From: [Mycobacterium] manitobense
GTDB lineage: Bacteria > Actinomycetota > Actinomycetes > Mycobacteriales > Mycobacteriaceae
Assembly (NCBI RefSeq): GCF_025821665.1
Contig: NZ_JACKSJ010000056.1
Span: 32,180 to 96,179, forward strand
DNA length: 64,000 nucleotides
Direction of reading: 5' to 3'
A program made the translations under genes and the position numbers. Shown here one piece after another: positions 55,216 to 63,853 of the stretch (its first letter is position 1; the number at the start of each line of letters is the position of its first letter). Under the pieces are notes generated by a model. That model searched no databases and had not been told where the DNA came from. It saw only the letters and a list, made by a program, of their open reading frames with translations.

Positions 55216-56166
55216 GTGCAACTGGTCACCATCGACGACATCCGCGCCGCGGCCGACCGGATCCGTGACGCCGTCCTGCGTACCCCGCTGGTGCCGGCCG
55301 GCTGGGCCGGCGACCCGGACCGCCCACTGTGGCTCAAACCCGAGAGCCTGCAGGCCGTAGGGGCGTTCAAGGTTCGCGGCGCCTTCCACGCCATCGGCCG
55401 CCTCGACCCCGACGTGCGGGCCCGCGGTGTGGTGGCCTACTCGAGCGGCAACCACGCGCAGGCGGTCGCGTTCGCCGCGGCCCGATTCGGATGCCCGGCG
55501 CACATCGTCATGCCGGAGGAGACACCGGCGGTGAAGGTTGAGGCGACCCGCGGCCACGGTGCCGAGGTGGTGCTGTGCGGGCCGGGACGGCGCGAGGCGG
55601 TCGCCGCCGAACTGGTCGAGCGCACCGGCGGCGTGCTGGTGCCGCCGTTCGACCACCCGGACATCATCGCCGGCCAGGGCACCGTCGGGCTGGAGATCGC
55701 CGAGGACCTGCCCGACGTCGACAACGTGCTCGTCCCGGTCAGCGGCGGCGGACTGGCGTCGGGCATCGGCACGGCGATCAAGGCACTCTGCCCGCACGCC
55801 AAGGTGTTCGGCGTGGAACCGGAACTGGCCGCCGACACGGCCGAGGCGCTGCGACTCGGCCACCGTGTCGACTGGCCCATCGAGCGACGCAACCGCACGA
55901 TCGCCGACGGGTTGCGCTCTCAGCCCTCCGAACTCACCTTCGCCCACCTGCAGCAGGTGCTCGACGACGTGTTCACCGTCACCGAGGACGAGATCACCGA
56001 CGCCGTGCGGGAACTGACGTTCCGGGCGCACCTGGTGGCCGAGCCGAGCGGAGCGGTGGGTCTGGCCGCGTATCGCCGCCGCGTGACACCGCCAGGCCGG
56101 ACGGTCGTGGTCGTGTCGGGCGGCAACATCGAACCGTCTGCACTGCAACGGATCCTGGCCGACTGA
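55216..56166 (+). CDS. PLP-dependent threonine/serine dehydratase-like enzyme
   Basis: A 316-residue fold-type II PLP enzyme without a regulatory ACT domain. PLP Lys52 is in 'AVGAFKVRGAFHAI', followed by 'YSSGNHAQAVAFAAA' and the phosphate-binding 'VPVSGGGLASGIG'. Catabolic threonine/serine dehydratase or racemase are the options. GTG 55216 has CACACT 7 bases upstream, consistent with leaderless mRNA; the long open frame to the left is antisense of the agmatinase-family gene and not coding. Confidence 0.88.
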   Translation: MQLVTIDDIRAAADRIRDAVLRTPLVPAGWAGDPDRPLWLKPESLQAVGAFKVRGAFHAIGRLDPDVRARGVVAYSSGNHAQAVAFAAARFGCPAHIVMPEETPAVKVEATRGHGAEVVLCGPGRREAVAAELVERTGGVLVPPFDHPDIIAGQGTVGLEIAEDLPDVDNVLVPVSGGGLASGIGTAIKALCPHAKVFGVEPELAADTAEALRLGHRVDWPIERRNRTIADGLRSQPSELTFAHLQQVLDDVFTVTEDEITDAVRELTFRAHLVAEPSGAVGLAAYRRRVTPPGRTVVVVSGGNIEPSALQRILAD

Positions 56167-56169
56167 CCT

Positions 56170-57636
56170 CTAGTGCACACCTTCCATCAGCCGGCTGATC
56201 GGTCCTGACACCGCGAACACGACGGCCCCGACCGCGATCGCCACGACGCCCAGGATCCCGAAGTACGCGAATTCGCGTGCCGGATCGTAGTATCCCGCGA
56301 GCACGCCGGACATCGATGTGCCGAGCCCGACGGAGAAGAAGTACAGCGCCATCATCTGCGCCCTGAACGCCTCAGGCGCAAGCTTTGTGGTGACCGACAG
56401 GCCGATCGGCGAGAGCAGCAACTCCGACACCGCGAACACGGCGAGGACTCCGGCCACGAACAGCGCCGGGACCGTCCGGCCCGTGGTGCCTGCCATCGGC
56501 AGGAAACACAGGAACGCCAGGCCCATCCCCATCACGCCGTAGGCGAACTTGCGCGGGGTGGTCGGCGCACGGGTACCCAACCGGGTCCACATCACCGCGA
56601 ACACCGGTGAGAGCAGGATGATCCACACCGGTTCGATGGAGCCGATCCAACTCGACGGTGCGGTCCACCCGAAGATCGACCAGTTCATGCGTTCGTCGGA
56701 GTACACCGCGAGCACGGTGAAGATCTGCTGGAACAGCGACCAGAACACCGCATTGGCGATGAACAGCGGAATGAAGGCCCGGACCCGGGTCTTCTCGATG
56801 GGCTCGACCTTCTTACTGGTCAGCATCACCACGAAGTACAGGATGGATGCCGCCACGATCACCACCGTGGTGACCTGGGACAGATTCGCCAGTGTCACCA
56901 GTCCAGTGCCGAGGGCGACCGCGACTACGGCCGCCGCCGCGACGAACAATCCGACGAAAACGCCGATCTTACTGCGTGGCAATGGGTTCGGAACGTCACG
57001 TCCGTGCGTGCCCAGGTTGCGGCGGAAGACGACGTACTGGATCAACCCGAGGGCCATCCCGATCGCCGCGGCCCCGAAGCCGTAGTGGAAACCGAGGCTG
57101 TTCTGCAGGAGGCCGGTGATGAGCGGGCCGATGAACGCGCCGAGGTTGATGCCCAGATAAAAGAGGGTGAACCCGCCGTCGGCGCGCGGATCGCCCTTCG
57201 CGTACAGCGTGCCGAGCAGCGACGAGGCGTTGGCCTTGAGCGCACCCGACCCGAGTGCGACCAGGACCAGACCGGTCCCGACCCCGGCGAGACCGGGCAG
57301 CAGCGCCAGCGCGATGTGCCCCAGCATCACCACCACGCCGCCGTAGAACACGGTGCGCTCCATGCCCAGCAGCCGGTCGGCGACCCAGCCGCCGAGCACG
57401 GTGGACAGATACACCAGCCCGCCGTAGGCCCCGACGATGCCTGTCGCGGTGGCCTGCGGCAGCCCCAGCCCGCCCTTGGTCACCTCGTAGTACAGGTAGT
57501 AGCCCAGGATGGTGACCATCCCGTAGTAGGAGAACCGCTCCCACAGTTCCACCCCGAACAGGTTGGCCAGTCCGACGGGATGCCCGAAGAGCGTCCGTCC
57601 GGCGGGTCGCTCCTGTGCCTCGTCCACCGCTGTCAT
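56170..57636 (-). CDS. POT/PTR-family proton-coupled peptide transporter
   Basis: A 488-residue transporter with 12-14 TM helices. 'FGVELWERFSYYGMVTILGYYL' carries the ExxER motif of POT transporters, and 'GGWVADRLLGMERTVFYGG' and 'FTLFYLGINLGAFIGPLITG' are the FYxxINxG and related signatures. It imports di- and tripeptides with protons. ATG 57636; 24 further codons upstream are open but overlap the opposite promoter region. Its stop is 3 bases from the dehydratase stop. Confidence 0.92.
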   Translation of the reverse strand: MTAVDEAQERPAGRTLFGHPVGLANLFGVELWERFSYYGMVTILGYYLYYEVTKGGLGLPQATATGIVGAYGGLVYLSTVLGGWVADRLLGMERTVFYGGVVVMLGHIALALLPGLAGVGTGLVLVALGSGALKANASSLLGTLYAKGDPRADGGFTLFYLGINLGAFIGPLITGLLQNSLGFHYGFGAAAIGMALGLIQYVVFRRNLGTHGRDVPNPLPRSKIGVFVGLFVAAAAVVAVALGTGLVTLANLSQVTTVVIVAASILYFVVMLTSKKVEPIEKTRVRAFIPLFIANAVFWSLFQQIFTVLAVYSDERMNWSIFGWTAPSSWIGSIEPVWIILLSPVFAVMWTRLGTRAPTTPRKFAYGVMGMGLAFLCFLPMAGTTGRTVPALFVAGVLAVFAVSELLLSPIGLSVTTKLAPEAFRAQMMALYFFSVGLGTSMSGVLAGYYDPAREFAYFGILGVVAIAVGAVVFAVSGPISRLMEGVH

Positions 57637-57734
57637 GCCGACACCCTGCCACGGCCTCTGCCGGCGGGCGCGGTAATCGAGGCCGTTGTCCGGGCACCGA
57701 GGGGGCACGCCGGGCTGCCGCTAACCTGGCTGGG

Positions 57735-58349
57735 GTGAGGGACACCGAAACACGGGGCGCGCAGATGCTGCGGCTGGCCCTGCGGGTGGTCATCGTGGCG
57801 GCGGTGGTGGCCGCGGTGGTCATCGTGGAACTGTCGTCGCGCTCGGGTGTGCTGTGGCGGTTGATCACGTTCACCTACCAGGCCAATCTGCTGGCCGCGG
57901 TGTTCTACCTGTGCACCCTGGTGTCCCCGCGTGCCGACGCGCGCGCCGGGTTGCGCGGCGCCGTCGTGGTGTACGTGGTGGTCGCCGGGCTGGTCTGGAA
58001 CCTCGTGCTGACCGACCACAGCATGGGCTACACGCCGGCGAACTTCCTGTTGCACGTGGCGGTGCCGGTACTGGTCGTCGCCGAATGGCTGCTGGCACGC
58101 CGGTCCGGCATCCGGTGGTGGCAGCCGCTGCTGTGGCTGGGCTATCCCGCGGTCTACGTGGTGGTCGCCCTCGCGGTGCTCAACCACGCCGGCAGGCGCG
58201 CGCCCTACTACTTCCTGGATCCGCAGAGCGTGGGGCTGCCCACCGTGGCCGCCAACATCGCGCTGCTCGCCGCCGTTTTCCTGGCTTTCGGGTACGGCGT
58301 GATGGCGCTCGGACGCACGTCGGCGCCGCCACGGTTGCGGTCCGGGTGA
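57735..58349 (+). CDS. Pr6Pr-family membrane protein
   Basis: A 204-residue protein with six predicted TM helices. 'FTYQANLLAAVFYL', 'TDHSMGYTPANFLLHVAVPVLVVAEWLL' and 'YYFLDPQ' fit the Pr6Pr/FAR-17a-like family. Function unknown. GTG 57735 follows TAACCT by 9 bases (near-leaderless). Divergent from the peptide transporter. Confidence 0.8.
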   Translation: MRDTETRGAQMLRLALRVVIVAAVVAAVVIVELSSRSGVLWRLITFTYQANLLAAVFYLCTLVSPRADARAGLRGAVVVYVVVAGLVWNLVLTDHSMGYTPANFLLHVAVPVLVVAEWLLARRSGIRWWQPLLWLGYPAVYVVVALAVLNHAGRRAPYYFLDPQSVGLPTVAANIALLAAVFLAFGYGVMALGRTSAPPRLRSG

Positions 58350-58475
58350 AACGATTCGCCGTCGCCGTCCGATGAAGAGGACGTGGATGAATCTGACATC
58401 GGTGGCGTGGGCGTGTACCCACGTGCGGGCCAGCGCTTCTCGGCCGGTGCGACCGTGACGAACTACACTGGGGGC

Positions 58476-59228
58476 ATGACGGTGCGCAGAGCGGTCCGAC
58501 GGTTCGCAGTGATTGCCGGCATCGCGGTCACCGCCCTGGCGGGATCGGTGTCCGTCGGTTCGGCGGCGGTCGACACCTCGCTGCGGGTGGCGAAGGTGGA
58601 ACCCGCTGCCGGCGCCGTCGTCGGCGTGGCGCATCCGGTGGTCGTGTCCTTCAGCGCCCCGGTCACCGACCGCCGCGCCGCAGAGCGCGCCATCAGATTC
58701 GACTCACCCGGCACACCCGCGGGTGAGTTCGTCTGGCGGAGCAACAGCGTGGTGTCCTGGGAGCCGGAGGGCTTCTGGCCGGCACACTCCACCATCTCGC
58801 TCTCCGTCGGTGGTGCGCCGACGAGCTTCGAGACGGCGGCCGAGGTGGTCGCAGTGGCCGACATCAACGCGCACACGTTCACCGTGAGCATGGACGACGA
58901 GGTGCTGCGGGAGATGCCTGCGTCGATGGGCAAGTACGGATTCGCAACGCCCGTCGGTTCGTTCACGGCACTGGAGAAGCAGCGCAACGTCACCTTCGAC
59001 TCACGCACGATCGGCATCCCACTCGACGATCCCGAGGGCTACCTGATCAAGGGTGAGTACGGCGTCCGGGTGACCTGGGGCGGGGTGTACGTGCACTCCG
59101 CGCCCTGGTCGGTCGGATCGCAGGGCTACAGCAATGTGAGCCACGGCTGCATCAACCTCAGCCCGGACAACGCGGCGTGGTACTTCGACATGGTCCGCGT
59201 CGGTGATCCGATCATCGTGCAGTCCTGA
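58476..59228 (+). CDS. L,D-transpeptidase (YkuD)
   Basis: A 250-residue exported enzyme. Signal peptide 1-30 is followed by an Ig-like domain ('VSFSAPVTDRRAAERAIRF') and the YkuD domain with His207 (YVHSAPW) and the catalytic motif SHGCINLS (His223, Cys225). It forms 3->3 peptidoglycan cross-links in the periplasm and is shorter than LdtMt2. TACACT ends 6 bases before ATG 58476, suggesting leaderless mRNA. Stands 126 bases after Pr6Pr; convergent with the hydroxylase gene. Confidence 0.92.
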   Translation: MTVRRAVRRFAVIAGIAVTALAGSVSVGSAAVDTSLRVAKVEPAAGAVVGVAHPVVVSFSAPVTDRRAAERAIRFDSPGTPAGEFVWRSNSVVSWEPEGFWPAHSTISLSVGGAPTSFETAAEVVAVADINAHTFTVSMDDEVLREMPASMGKYGFATPVGSFTALEKQRNVTFDSRTIGIPLDDPEGYLIKGEYGVRVTWGGVYVHSAPWSVGSQGYSNVSHGCINLSPDNAAWYFDMVRVGDPIIVQS

Positions 59229-59237
59229 CGGTTTCGC

Positions 59238-59909
59238 TCACGACGGAAGCTCGGCGTGCAGGTTCCTGGCTGTCGGTGAGGTCTGCACGCCGGCGGGATC
59301 GGGATAGGTCCCGAGCAGGCGGTCTGCGGTGCCCGTGCTGGTGACCGTGAACCAGTAGTGCTCGTTCTTGAAGTGGTGCTGGCGGTGGTTGCGCCAGATC
59401 GCCCGGTAGACGGCCGTTCTCGGCTTGTAATCGCTGTGGATCAGGTAGTGGCACCACTCGTAGCAGATGCCCAGCACCGCCAGGCAGACCAGGAACGTCA
59501 GGCCCATCGCGAGCCGCGGGAAGGCCAGTAGGGCCACGGCGACGGCGACCGGCAGCACCCACAGCAGCGCAGGCCAGGGGATGAAGATCGCCGGGATGTC
59601 GCGTGGATCGACGTGGTGCTCACGGTGTTTGCGCGCCAGCAGCGGATCGACGACGAGCCGGCCGACGCGCCTCGGCCGCCAGTGCAGCACGCAGACGTGG
59701 ATCACCCACTCCAGGAACGGGAAGAGCGCGACCATCACCACCGGCACGACCGCGTCGGTGACCTGCCAGTCGCCGGCCATGACGCGGGCGACGGCGGCGC
59801 TCAGCAGCAGCGCCGAGATCATCCAAGGCGAGGGATGTCGGATGAACTCCCGCGCGGCGTCGGACAGGGTGAAGCCCTTGCGCGGGCGGCGGTCGGTGGC
59901 GTTGCTCAT
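59238..59909 (-). CDS. Fatty acid hydroxylase/sterol desaturase superfamily protein
   Basis: A 223-residue membrane di-iron enzyme with four TM segments and histidine boxes HVCVLH, HREHH, HYLIH and HRQHH. It would hydroxylate or desaturate a lipid (carotenoid, sterol or fatty acid); the substrate is unknown. ATG 59909 overlaps the GntR stop (ATGA), so the enzyme is coupled to its probable regulator. Confidence 0.88.
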   Translation of the reverse strand: MSNATDRRPRKGFTLSDAAREFIRHPSPWMISALLLSAAVARVMAGDWQVTDAVVPVVMVALFPFLEWVIHVCVLHWRPRRVGRLVVDPLLARKHREHHVDPRDIPAIFIPWPALLWVLPVAVAVALLAFPRLAMGLTFLVCLAVLGICYEWCHYLIHSDYKPRTAVYRAIWRNHRQHHFKNEHYWFTVTSTGTADRLLGTYPDPAGVQTSPTARNLHAELPS

Positions 59910-60628
59910 CGTGTCTCCTCCAGGGCGTCGAGGGCGGTCAGCAGGGCGGTGGAAGCCGGTTCGAGGAGCCGTTGCGCCGCCTCCTCGGCGGCGGCCGGGT
60001 CGCGCAGGCGGACGGCGTGGGCGACGGCGCGATAGGCGTCGGGACGCCCGACTTCCTCGGCCATCAGGGTGGCGAGCGCGGGCAGTGCCGGTTCGTACGT
60101 GGCGCGCAGCGTGTTGTACATCAGCCGGAAGACGATCGAGTCCGCGCCGTCGACCACCAGGTCCCAGAAGCTCAGCGCGTGGCGCTGCCGGTCGACGGGG
60201 TCCTGCTCGGCGTCCAACATCCGGACCGCCTCGTCGAGCCGGTCCGGAAGGTCATCGGGCCGGCGCCGGGCGGCCAGTTCGGCCACCTTCGGCCCGTTGT
60301 GCAGCCGGGTCTCGATGATGCTGCGCACCACGGCGACGTCGAGATCGCCGCCGTGCAGCAGGAGCCGGGGGAGCAGGTCCAGGCCGGCGTGTCTGCGGTA
60401 GTCGCGCACGGTGGTGGTGTCGCCCTGCCGCACTTCGACGAGGCCGGTCGCGGCGAGGCGTTTGAGCGCTTCACGGATGGCGGGACGCGACACACCGAGT
60501 ACCTCGGCGAGCCGCCGTTCGCTCGGCAGGGCGTCTCCTGGCGCCATCTCGCCGGTGAGCACACCCGACATGATCTGGTCGAACACGTCTTCGGGGACGG
60601 ATCGGCGGTGGACTGGCTGCAGCGGCAT
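59906..60628 (-). CDS. FadR-type GntR regulator
   Basis: A 240-residue GntR/FCD protein. The wHTH is '[49 protein letters not shown]', followed by the helical FCD domain. First gene of a two-gene unit with the fatty acid hydroxylase, so it likely senses a fatty acid or CoA derivative and autoregulates. A TGGTCAGACCA palindrome stands 38-48 bases upstream of its start. ATG 60628. Confidence 0.9.
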   Translation of the reverse strand: MPLQPVHRRSVPEDVFDQIMSGVLTGEMAPGDALPSERRLAEVLGVSRPAIREALKRLAATGLVEVRQGDTTTVRDYRRHAGLDLLPRLLLHGGDLDVAVVRSIIETRLHNGPKVAELAARRRPDDLPDRLDEAVRMLDAEQDPVDRQRHALSFWDLVVDGADSIVFRLMYNTLRATYEPALPALATLMAEEVGRPDAYRAVAHAVRLRDPAAAEEAAQRLLEPASTALLTALDALEETR

Positions 60629-60665
60629 GCTGCCAGCCTGGCACGACTATTGGCCAGAGGTCAAG

Positions 60666-60676
60666 TGGTCAGACCA
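60666..60676. promoter_or_regulatory. FadR-type operator upstream of gntR
   Basis: TGGTC-A-GACCA is a perfect 5+5 inverted repeat matching the NTGGTNNGACCAN type recognised by FadR-subfamily regulators. It overlaps the upstream lipoprotein gene's stop region (60678). Confidence 0.6.
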
Positions 60677-60677
60677 G

Positions 60678-61094
60678 TTAGCACTTCGTCTCGATGTCGA
60701 ACGTGGCGGTCGCCTCGTCCGAGTTGCCCTCGAATTCGCCCTGGGCGGTGCCCGTGATCTTGACGCGGCCGTTGTCGACGGTCGCCTTGCCGTCGCCGTT
60801 CGTGCCTTCCCAGAACGCGCCGGTGAAACCGTCGAGTCCGCGGATCTCCACCGACTGCGCGGTGATCTTGTCACCGGTCGAGAAAGCGGCACGGAAGCCG
60901 GATTCCTTGTCGGGCGTCTCGACCAGCCAGTTCCAGCCCTGCTGAATACACCGGATGGCCGGCGGGGGATTGATGTTCTTGCCGTTGATGCTCACCCGCG
61001 CGGTGTGTGTGCCCACCGCCGCAGGCGGCGTCGAGCACGCGCCGACTCCGGCGACGAGTACTGCTCCAGCAACTGCGATGATCCGGCTGTTCAC
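60678..61094 (-). CDS. LpqH/19-kDa family lipoprotein (LppE-like)
   Basis: A 138-residue lipoprotein. The signal peptide ends in AGVGAC (Cys20), followed by a beta-rich domain with 'TARVSINGKNI', 'IRCIQQGWNWLVET' and 'VKITGTAQGEFEGNSDEATATFDIETKC', the LpqH family pattern with two Cys for a disulfide. Surface-exposed and of unknown function. Corresponds to Rv1881c (LppE) by family. Transcribed toward gntR; the operator of gntR lies in its 3' end. Confidence 0.88.
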   Translation of the reverse strand: MNSRIIAVAGAVLVAGVGACSTPPAAVGTHTARVSINGKNINPPPAIRCIQQGWNWLVETPDKESGFRAAFSTGDKITAQSVEIRGLDGFTGAFWEGTNGDGKATVDNGRVKITGTAQGEFEGNSDEATATFDIETKC

Positions 61095-61166
61095 GTCGTC
61101 ACCTTATCCACGTCGTCCCGTTCGCACGGGCGCTTTCCCGGCACAGCCGCCGTACAAACCCCTCGG

Positions 61167-61943
61167 TCAGCGCAAAGCGGCGGCCGTCTGCTCGTCGGCG
61201 GGCAGGAACGCCTCGATGCTCAGTTCGGCGGCGGTGAGGTCCAGGGCCGTGCCAAAGGTGGTGACCAGGCTCAGAAAAGTCAGCGGCACGCCCTTCAGCG
61301 TGGTCAGCTCGAACGGCACCGCGACGCCGCCGAGATCGGTTGCGCGCGCCGAATCCGCGCCATAGGACCCGATTTCGGTGAGGAGCGCGGCCAGGCCGGC
61401 GGAGCCGCCTGCGGCCACCTCCCGGCGCAGCCGGGACACCAGGTGATGCCGCCACTGAGCCAAGTTGCGGATCCTGGGCGCCAGCCCGTCGGGATGCAGG
61501 GCGATCCGCAGTGCGTTCGGTTCGGCGAGCAGGTGCGGCGCCACCCCGTCGAGCAGCACACCGGCGCCCGCGTTGGCCTGGAGGATGTTCCACCCGCGGT
61601 CGACCACCACGCACGGGAAGGGGTCATAGGCGTCAAGCACCCTGGTGATGCCTGCGCGGACCGCCGACATGTCGGGGTCGTCGAGCGCGCGCTCGGTGTA
61701 CACCGGCGCCAGGCCGGCCGCGGTCAGCAGCAGGTTCTGCTCGCGGCGCGGGACGTCGAGGGCGTCGGCCAGTCTCAGCACCATCGCCCGGCTTGGCGCC
61801 GAACGGCCCGTCTCGACGAAGCTGACGTGCCGTGCCGACACGTCGGCCTGAATGGCCAGATCCAGCTGGCTCAGCCGACGGCGTTCCCGCCAGCTCCGCA
61901 GCAGCGTCCCGAACGGCGGTGTCGAGGTATGCGCGCTCGTCAT
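61167..61943 (-). CDS. XRE-family regulator with MmyB-like ligand domain
   Basis: A 258-residue regulator. The HTH_3-type DNA-binding domain (residues 12-70) has 'GTLLRSWRERRRLSQLDLAIQADVSARHVSFVETGRSAPS', followed by the MmyB-like domain ('YDPFPCVVVDRGWNILQANAG', 'ALRIALHPDGLAPRI', 'FELTTLKGVPLTFLSLVTTFGTALDLTAAELSIEAFLP'), which binds fatty acids in studied homologs. ATG 61943. Divergent from a small membrane protein, with a 13-bp palindrome in the gap. Confidence 0.9.
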   Translation of the reverse strand: MTSAHTSTPPFGTLLRSWRERRRLSQLDLAIQADVSARHVSFVETGRSAPSRAMVLRLADALDVPRREQNLLLTAAGLAPVYTERALDDPDMSAVRAGITRVLDAYDPFPCVVVDRGWNILQANAGAGVLLDGVAPHLLAEPNALRIALHPDGLAPRIRNLAQWRHHLVSRLRREVAAGGSAGLAALLTEIGSYGADSARATDLGGVAVPFELTTLKGVPLTFLSLVTTFGTALDLTAAELSIEAFLPADEQTAAALR

Positions 61944-61979
61944 CACCACAGTGTCGCCGCAGAACCCGCCGGCCGCGAC

Positions 61980-61992
61980 TACCTCGGAGGTA
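61980..61992. promoter_or_regulatory. Palindromic operator between the XRE regulator and the membrane protein
   Basis: TACCTC-G-GAGGTA is a perfect 6+6 inverted repeat in the 111-base divergent gap, 37 bases from the regulator ATG and 63 bases from the membrane-protein ATG. Confidence 0.6.
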
Positions 61993-62054
61993 ATTGCCCC
62001 GCTTACCCCGCCGCGGCACCGTTGACAGTGTCCCCGTCGAGCCGAGGAGCACCG

Positions 62055-62405
62055 ATGCCAGACCTGACGCCCAACACCACCGGCGCCCGCCGACCCATCC
62101 CGCGGTGGCTGCGCTTCGTCCTGGCCTCCGACCGCGCGGGTTCCGCGTGGTACATCGGCGCCGGCTTCTTCTTCGCGCCCGCACTCACAATGGTGTCGCC
62201 GTGGCCTGCGGTCACGACGGCGCTGTGGGTGGTCATCGGCCTCGCGGGGCTGTGGCTCGGACTGCTCGGCATGGCAATGGCCACCGGCCTGGCGATGGTG
62301 CTGCGGTCGAACACCGAGATCCCCGAGGAGTACTGGCGGTCGATCATCGACTACCCGGCGACCGCGCCCACTCGTCAGCCGACGCCGGCGTTGCCCCCGG
62401 TGTAG
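62055..62405 (+). CDS. Small two-TM membrane protein
   Basis: A 116-residue protein with two TM helices (about residues 32-50 and 55-82) and 'IPEEYWRSIIDYPATAPT' at the end. No family recognised. GAGGAG precedes ATG 62055. It is divergent from the MmyB-type regulator with a shared palindrome, so is a likely target of it. Its 3' end overlaps the P450 gene by 31 bases (convergent). Confidence 0.7.
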   Translation: MPDLTPNTTGARRPIPRWLRFVLASDRAGSAWYIGAGFFFAPALTMVSPWPAVTTALWVVIGLAGLWLGLLGMAMATGLAMVLRSNTEIPEEYWRSIIDYPATAPTRQPTPALPPV

Positions 62406-63637
62406 TCCACCTGCCAGTGCTTGATGCCGTTGAGCCATCCGGACCGCAGCCGTTCCGGCGGTGAGACCGGCCGGAGGTCGGGCAGGTGGTCGGCGATCGC
62501 GTTGAACATCAGGTCGATGGTCATCCTGGCCAGGTTGGCGCCGATGCAGTAGTGCGCGCCCGTGCCACCGAACCCGACGTGCGGATTGGGGTCGCGGAAG
62601 ATGTCGAAGGAGAAGGGGTCGCCGAACACCTCTTCATCGAAATTCGCCGACCGGTAGGACATCACGACCCGCTGGCCCTTCTGGATCCGGACGCCGGACA
62701 GCTCGTAGTCCACCAGGGCGGTGCGCTGGAACGACGTCACGGGCGTCGCCCACCGGACGATCTCGTCCACGGCGGTGGCGGGGCGCTCCTTCTTGTAGCG
62801 CTCCCACTGTTCGGGGAACTCGGTGAACGCGATCATGCCGTGGGTGATCGAGTTGCGGGTGGTCTCGTTGCCCGCGACCGCCAGCAGCACCACGAAGAAC
62901 CCGAACTCATCATCGGTGAGCTTGTGCCCGTCGACATCGGCCTCGATGAGCTTGGTGACAATGTCCTCGCCGGGTTGTTCGGCGCGCATGGCGGCCAGTT
63001 GCATGGCGTACATGATGAGTTCGACCGCGGCGTTGCGGTTGTCGTGGTGGGCGAACTCGGGATCGTCGTCGCTGACCATCTGGTTGGACCAGTCGAACAG
63101 CTTCTTGCGGTCGTCCAGCGGTACGCCGAGAAGACCCGCGATGGCCTGCAGCGGGAGCTCGCAGGACACCTGCTCGACGAAGTCGCCCGTGCCTTGGGCG
63201 GTGGCGTTCTTGGCGATGTTCTGAGCCCGCTGGGCGAGGTCCTCGCGGAGTCGTTCGACGGCGCGCGGGGTGAAGCCGCGCGAGATGATCTTGCGCAGAT
63301 GGGTGTGGTGCGGTGCGTCCATGTTCAACAGCACGAATTTGCCGGTCTCGCGCTGCTCGCCGGTCGACCCCGCCGGATACCGGGGCAGCGCCGTGTTCTC
63401 GAGACTGGAGAACACGTCGCTGCGTTTGGATATCTCCTTGACATCCCGGTGTCTGGTCACCACCCAGTAACCGCCGTCGTCGAATCCGCCGATCCCGTCG
63501 GGCTGCGCGTTCCACCAGATCGGCGCGGTGCGCCGCAACGCCGCCAGCTCCTGCTCTGGGAGTCGATCGCGGTTGAGGTCGGGATCGGTGAAGTCGAACC
63601 CGGGGGGCAGGCCGGGGACGGGAACGCTGATGGTCAC
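62375..63637 (-). CDS. CYP125-type cytochrome P450 (steroid side-chain oxidase-like)
   Basis: A 420-residue P450. 'LPPGFDFTDPDLN', 'GFTPRAVERLREDLAQRAQ', 'GDFVEQVSCELPLQAIAGLLGVP', 'LAVAGNETTRNSITHGM' and the heme loop 'GFGGTGAHYCIGANLARMT' closely follow CYP125A1, which oxidises C26 of cholesterol. The GTG at 63637 with GAGGGAG 7 bases upstream is favoured over the ATG at 63661. It is not in a visible sterol-degradation cluster, so it may be a second CYP125 paralogue. No KstR box is visible upstream. Confidence 0.93.
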   Translation of the reverse strand: MTISVPVPGLPPGFDFTDPDLNRDRLPEQELAALRRTAPIWWNAQPDGIGGFDDGGYWVVTRHRDVKEISKRSDVFSSLENTALPRYPAGSTGEQRETGKFVLLNMDAPHHTHLRKIISRGFTPRAVERLREDLAQRAQNIAKNATAQGTGDFVEQVSCELPLQAIAGLLGVPLDDRKKLFDWSNQMVSDDDPEFAHHDNRNAAVELIMYAMQLAAMRAEQPGEDIVTKLIEADVDGHKLTDDEFGFFVVLLAVAGNETTRNSITHGMIAFTEFPEQWERYKKERPATAVDEIVRWATPVTSFQRTALVDYELSGVRIQKGQRVVMSYRSANFDEEVFGDPFSFDIFRDPNPHVGFGGTGAHYCIGANLARMTIDLMFNAIADHLPDLRPVSPPERLRSGWLNGIKHWQVDYTGGNAGVG

Positions 63638-63784
63638 GGGCGGCTCCCTCGGAAACGACATCGTCTGCAGGCCGGTAATCCATTGCTACACCACGCATGC
63701 GGCGGTCGCCCCTGGTTCCGGGAATCCGGCGGGCACCGCACCGCGGACGGGAGCTCCCGCCGTCCGTCGGAGAACATCGGCCAC

Positions 63785-63796
63785 TTTGGTAACAAA
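63785..63796. promoter_or_regulatory. Palindrome between the CYP125-like gene and the secreted protein gene
   Basis: TTTG-GTAA-CAAA is a 12-bp inverted repeat in the 216-base divergent gap (63638-63853). The site may be a regulator target; no regulator gene is nearby in the window. Confidence 0.3.
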
Positions 63797-63853
63797 ATCA
63801 CGGGGAAGGAAGACAATGGGATAACACCGGGACGCAAGGAAAGGGCGGTCGGT

